The notes under the pieces: generated by a model
The model's database searches: none
Told to the model about the DNA's origin: nothing
What the model saw: the letters and a program-made list of their open reading frames with translations, nothing else
Shown here: piece after piece, positions 60,501-61,873 of the stretch
How positions within the stretch are numbered: position 1 is the first letter of the stretch
How the letters are laid out: each line of letters begins with the position of its first letter
Made by a program: the position numbers and the translations under genes
Source of the DNA: Longivirga sp036510975
GTDB taxonomy: Bacteria > Actinomycetota > Actinomycetes > S36-B12 > CAIYMF01
Length of the DNA: 61,873 nucleotides
Direction: 5' to 3'
Assembly (NCBI GenBank): GCA_036510975.1
Contig: DATCCY010000013.1
Span: forward strand, 1 to 61,873

Positions 60501-60572
60501 GCAGCCGGCCTGACGCGCGACGTAGTAGTCCGCCGCGCCTGCTCCGTGACCGATCAGTCCGATCGACAACAT
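57510..60572 (-). CDS. MobF family relaxase-helicase (TrwC/TraA-like)
   Basis: A 1020-aa conjugative relaxase. The N-terminal TrwC domain contains paired tyrosines (Tyr16-17 and Tyr28-29, in the DYYVAR and LDYYTGVGERRGSW region), GVDLTFSAPKSVSLL and the three-histidine metal site (His259, His270, His272 in DPQLHTHVVVPN). A RecD-like helicase follows, with Walker A GPAGSGKT at 588-595, a DEAAMV Walker B and the late AMTAHKAQGQTVGVTL motif. It nicks the origin of transfer and unwinds the strand. GAGGAG lies about 6 nt before the ATG. No coupling protein or type IV secretion genes are in the window, so the element may be mobilisable only, or extend to the right. Confidence 0.94.
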   Translation of the reverse strand: MLSIGLIGHGAGAADYYVARQAGCPLDYYTGVGERRGSWTGSASAALALSGELDPEGESVLRGLLAGVGPDGDRLVAGLFRSDPRARVPAAPLVAGVRAAAASAGLSPDMFLDAGPAREFAVVARSLTRSPTSGAGVRADVAVRVAAAAGLDAHAIYAAAAPQAPDLLVDALGRVGERVDARRAGVDLTFSAPKSVSLLFAFGDSTQITAVRDAHETAISEALAYLDRVAGHGLRGHHGDGQSARHIATDGLLGVAFEHRTSRAMDPQLHTHVVVPNLVRGVDGQWSAIDTRALHRHARTAGYLYQAVLRSELTATLGVAWGSVRRGQADLVGVPRDTLAVFSTRRAQIETELAQSGGAGGRAAQVACLTTRPTKAAARGGGGADPAVAATSPAGLRAAWVAKARAAGIDPDQLIRDVTHASTAARSAGSLSREALAEVGVPPRLLADLLGPSGLTGHATSFDRGDVLRALCERLPTTTSLNHQGLQAMVDEVLADPRAVPLRAHGPEWESDDPAQDAEAGRWTTRDLLATEAHALEQASLLRAARDPGTDAAVIAAVLEEEQLLNAEQSAMVAHLTADGGRLRMVVGPAGSGKTAALALAHRIWRAQGRYVRGVTLSAIAARGLNQATFIFSTTLASVLHELEPGPVWTRANFAGGAILVVDEAAMVGTRDLARLLAHAVEHNMTMVLVGDPAQLPEIGAGGLFTHLLTQTPTTVLTENHRQVAPWEQRALTRLRDGDVPGALDEYLRHDRITVSPDHQQLQNTIAQDYIAHLDHATHPDTADPGTTIQPGIASALLGHDPTRAPTAGGVLVVAATRRHAAGINDKIRELLSERGDLHGPELTCRGGEEPLPLRAGDRVLVTLNDHDRGLLNGEHVTITAVDVEQRQAVLVTSDHRQLDVTSDWAGEHLTHGYAMTAHKAQGQTVGVTLVAGSAALTRETSYTALSRGRATNHLYLAPDAALDPADEVAQAWITDHALTDTSRHLRVSRRQTLARLQHDHGYDLATSAGPTYDPPAIDY

Positions 60573-61467
60573 CCCTGTCTCCTCTGCCGTCCCTCCCGTT
60601 GGAGAGGTGCGCAGCAGAGCAGGGACCCCCTTGCATTTGGTCTGGCCCTACTTCGATCCGACCCTGGCCATCGCTGACGAAGGGCTTGCAGTTGGTCTGG
60701 CCAGACGTACTCCACGGATACCCACAGACACCCACGGACGCCATCACCGCATCATCCGCGTCGTTGTGAAGTCGTGACGTTCGATGGCCGCGACGCCACC
60801 GAGTCGGGTTGATGCCGGGCAGTGGCCAGACCGGCGGCAACCCTCGTGTCCCGAACGGACGCCGATGCCCGCCGCGGATGGCCAGTAGCGGAGTCATGGC
60901 CAGACCGCTGGCAACCCCCCAAACGAGGCGAGCTGCCGGCGTCGCGATCAGGCGGGTAGCCGACCGACGGGACCTGCGTTATGAGTGGCCGGGCTGCGCG
61001 GGTGGGTGGGCCAGAGCAAACTCCGCAGCTCCGCGGGCGACGCGGGCACCTCGCGCCACACCATCGCCAGGTCAATGCACCGTGCTCGAGGCAGGCAACC
61101 CAGCTGATCGACTCCAGGGCCCACCACAGCGAACACGCGTCCGGACTGCCTGCCAGCGACACCGTGTGCGACCGACGCCGTCGGCCGGTCGATCACGCTG
61201 TGGCCAGGGACCCCGACTCCGAGGCACACACTGGTATCTGCGATATCGCGGGTGTGCTCGACTAGCTCCGGTGAATTGGGTCGACTCGCCCGAACGCCAC
61301 CTCGAGTGGCAGCCCGATTGGCCGGTGCAGCGACGATTCAGATAGAGCGATAGCGGCACTTCGGCGTGTGCGTCCTCTACGGCTTGAGCCAATCAAGCGA
61401 GTAGCGGTAGTAGGGCCGGCGGCGCAGTCGGGCACCAGGGAGTGTCGCCGTCACTTCGTGGCGTTCC
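60573..61467. other. Gene-poor region upstream of the relaxase
   Basis: Nearly 900 bases between the relaxase start and the response-regulator fragment show no recognisable protein. Short frames on the minus strand (for example between 60948 and 61265) have no family features or ribosome-binding sites. The left part contains four iteron-like repeats of GGTCTGGCC type (listed separately). A region like this upstream of a relaxase commonly holds the transfer origin. Confidence 0.55.
60630..60916. repeat. Iteron-like repeats, candidate oriT or relaxase-operon operator
   Basis: Four copies of an 18-19 bp motif are present. Two are direct, CTTGCATTTGGTCTGGCC (60630-60647) and CTTGCAGTTGGTCTGGCC (60685-60702). 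Two are inverted, GGCCAGACCGGCGGCAACC (60824-60842) and GGCCAGACCGCTGGCAACC (60898-60916). A partial GGCCAGTAGCGG lies near 60880. Copy 2 continues into a perfect palindrome GTCTGGCCAGAC. The set sits just before the MobF relaxase gene, so a role as relaxase-binding origin of transfer, or as an operator for the relaxase operon, is likely. Confidence 0.65.
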
Positions 61468-61873
61468 TCAGGAGCCGAGGCCGGCTGTGCGCGCCTTGAC
61501 GGCTGCGGCCGCGCGGTCATGAACCAGCAGCTTGGCGAAGATGTTCGAGACGTTGTTGCGCACTGTCTTCTCGCTCAGGCCGAGTGCGGTTGCGATGTCG
61601 GTGTTGGAGCGACCATCCGCGATGAGGCCGAGGACGTCTCGCTCGCGTGTCGTGAGTTCGGGGAAGGGATGTGCCTCACCGTCGCGTCCGGCTGTGAAGA
61701 AGTGGCCCATGCGACGGGCGAGCGCGGCTCCGAAGATCACCTCTCCGGCTGCCACTGTTCGGATGGCTCGCACGATGTCGTCGGGTGTTGCGCCCTTGAG
61801 GATGTAGCCACGAGCACCCGCGCGCATGGCGGCGAACACCGAGGTGTCGTCCTCGAGCATCGTGACCATCAGC
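61468..61873 (-). CDS. LuxR/NarL-type response regulator (partial, right edge)
   Basis: The C-terminal 134 residues of a NarL/FixJ response regulator; the N terminus lies beyond the window. The end of the receiver domain is visible (VFAAMRAGARGYILKGATPD with the conserved lysine), followed by a linker and the LuxR helix-turn-helix, LTTRERDVLGLIADGRSNTDI read in part and SEKTVRNNVSNIFAKL. An in-frame ATG near 61869 is internal and not the start. It regulates unknown genes in response to a sensor kinase that should lie to the right. Confidence 0.93.
   Translation of the reverse strand, partial: LMVTMLEDDTSVFAAMRAGARGYILKGATPDDIVRAIRTVAAGEVIFGAALARRMGHFFTAGRDGEAHPFPELTTRERDVLGLIADGRSNTDIATALGLSEKTVRNNVSNIFAKLLVHDRAAAAVKARTAGLGS

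Noticed and set aside
61013..61026. AGAGCAAACTCCGC, identical to 14 bases of repeat copy C
   Set aside because: The rest of the palindrome is absent, and the match lies beside GGCCAG words belonging to the iteron region; treated as coincidence.
60752..61392. Several overlapping small frames upstream of the relaxase
   Set aside because: No ribosome-binding sites, no family motifs, unusual composition (Trp, Cys, Ser, Arg rich), and they overlap iterons; probably non-coding.

Overview
The window is one very GC-rich stretch of actinobacterial chromosome. It has many GTG starts, dense short operons with 4-nt GTGA/ATGA overlaps, a proteasome activator of the Bpa/PafE type, a DUF5926 SEC-C protein, and a c-di-AMP riboswitch in front of an NlpC/P60 gene. 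Gene content is compatible with a Nocardioides-like member of the Propionibacteriales, but that placement is inference. No rRNA, CRISPR array or complete insertion sequence was seen.

Layout. 0.3-3.7 kb: a minus-strand group of a phosphotransferase-like gene, a Baeyer-Villiger-type flavin monooxygenase and an SDR. 3.8-11.7 kb: mostly plus-strand housekeeping and accessory enzymes (EamA transporter, two small membrane proteins, a MerA/Lpd-like flavoprotein, a Fpg/Nei glycosylase, a GlcD-like FAD enzyme, GDPD, DUF5926). 11.7-12.35 kb: gene-free and rich in palindromes. 12.4-16.3 kb: GDT1-type exporter, a channel-like membrane protein, DUF4446, pheA, Nudix. 16.4-19.3 kb: copper module csoR-copZ-copA with its operator. 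19.4-25.8 kb: riboswitch-controlled cell-wall hydrolase, HAD phosphatase, amidase, an ATP-grasp enzyme and a NylB-like serine hydrolase. 25.9-30.5 kb: SDR, 2OG-Fe(II) oxygenase, two GNATs and an apparently autoregulated MarR-SRPBCC pair. 30.5-36.5 kb: serS, bpa, a SET-domain protein, quinone reductase, K+ channel, moeA.

36.6-45.0 kb is an Atu/Liu-like operon: biotin-dependent acyl-CoA carboxylase beta and alpha subunits, AtuA, a TetR regulator embedded by ATGA overlaps, an acyl-CoA dehydrogenase and an enoyl-CoA hydratase. Two inverted-repeat operators lie just before the first gene. Together these could carry branched or terpenoid acyl-CoAs through dehydrogenation, carboxylation and hydration. 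45.0-47.3 kb: mobA-like gene, a hypothetical gene and a LacI regulator with a cre-like box over its promoter. 47.3-52.5 kb: three paralogous MFS transporters, each ending in a cyclic-nucleotide-binding domain, followed by another SDR.

A mobile element begins near 54.4 kb. An intact tRNA-Ser(UGA), with a decayed DUF222 gene on its left, is followed by a RES/Xre toxin-antitoxin pair, a tyrosine integrase, an excisionase and a 1020-aa MobF relaxase-helicase. Upstream of the relaxase are four iteron-like repeats that could be the transfer origin. A response-regulator fragment runs off the right edge.

The most unusual signal is dispersed. A 42-45 bp imperfect palindrome (TGAAGGACGCC...CGCCTTCA) occurs three times, each copy at the 3' end of a gene and in that gene's orientation. 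In one copy it supplies the gene's stop codon. A second palindromic element with GTACCTGGCGCA-type arms occurs twice, also directly after stop codons.
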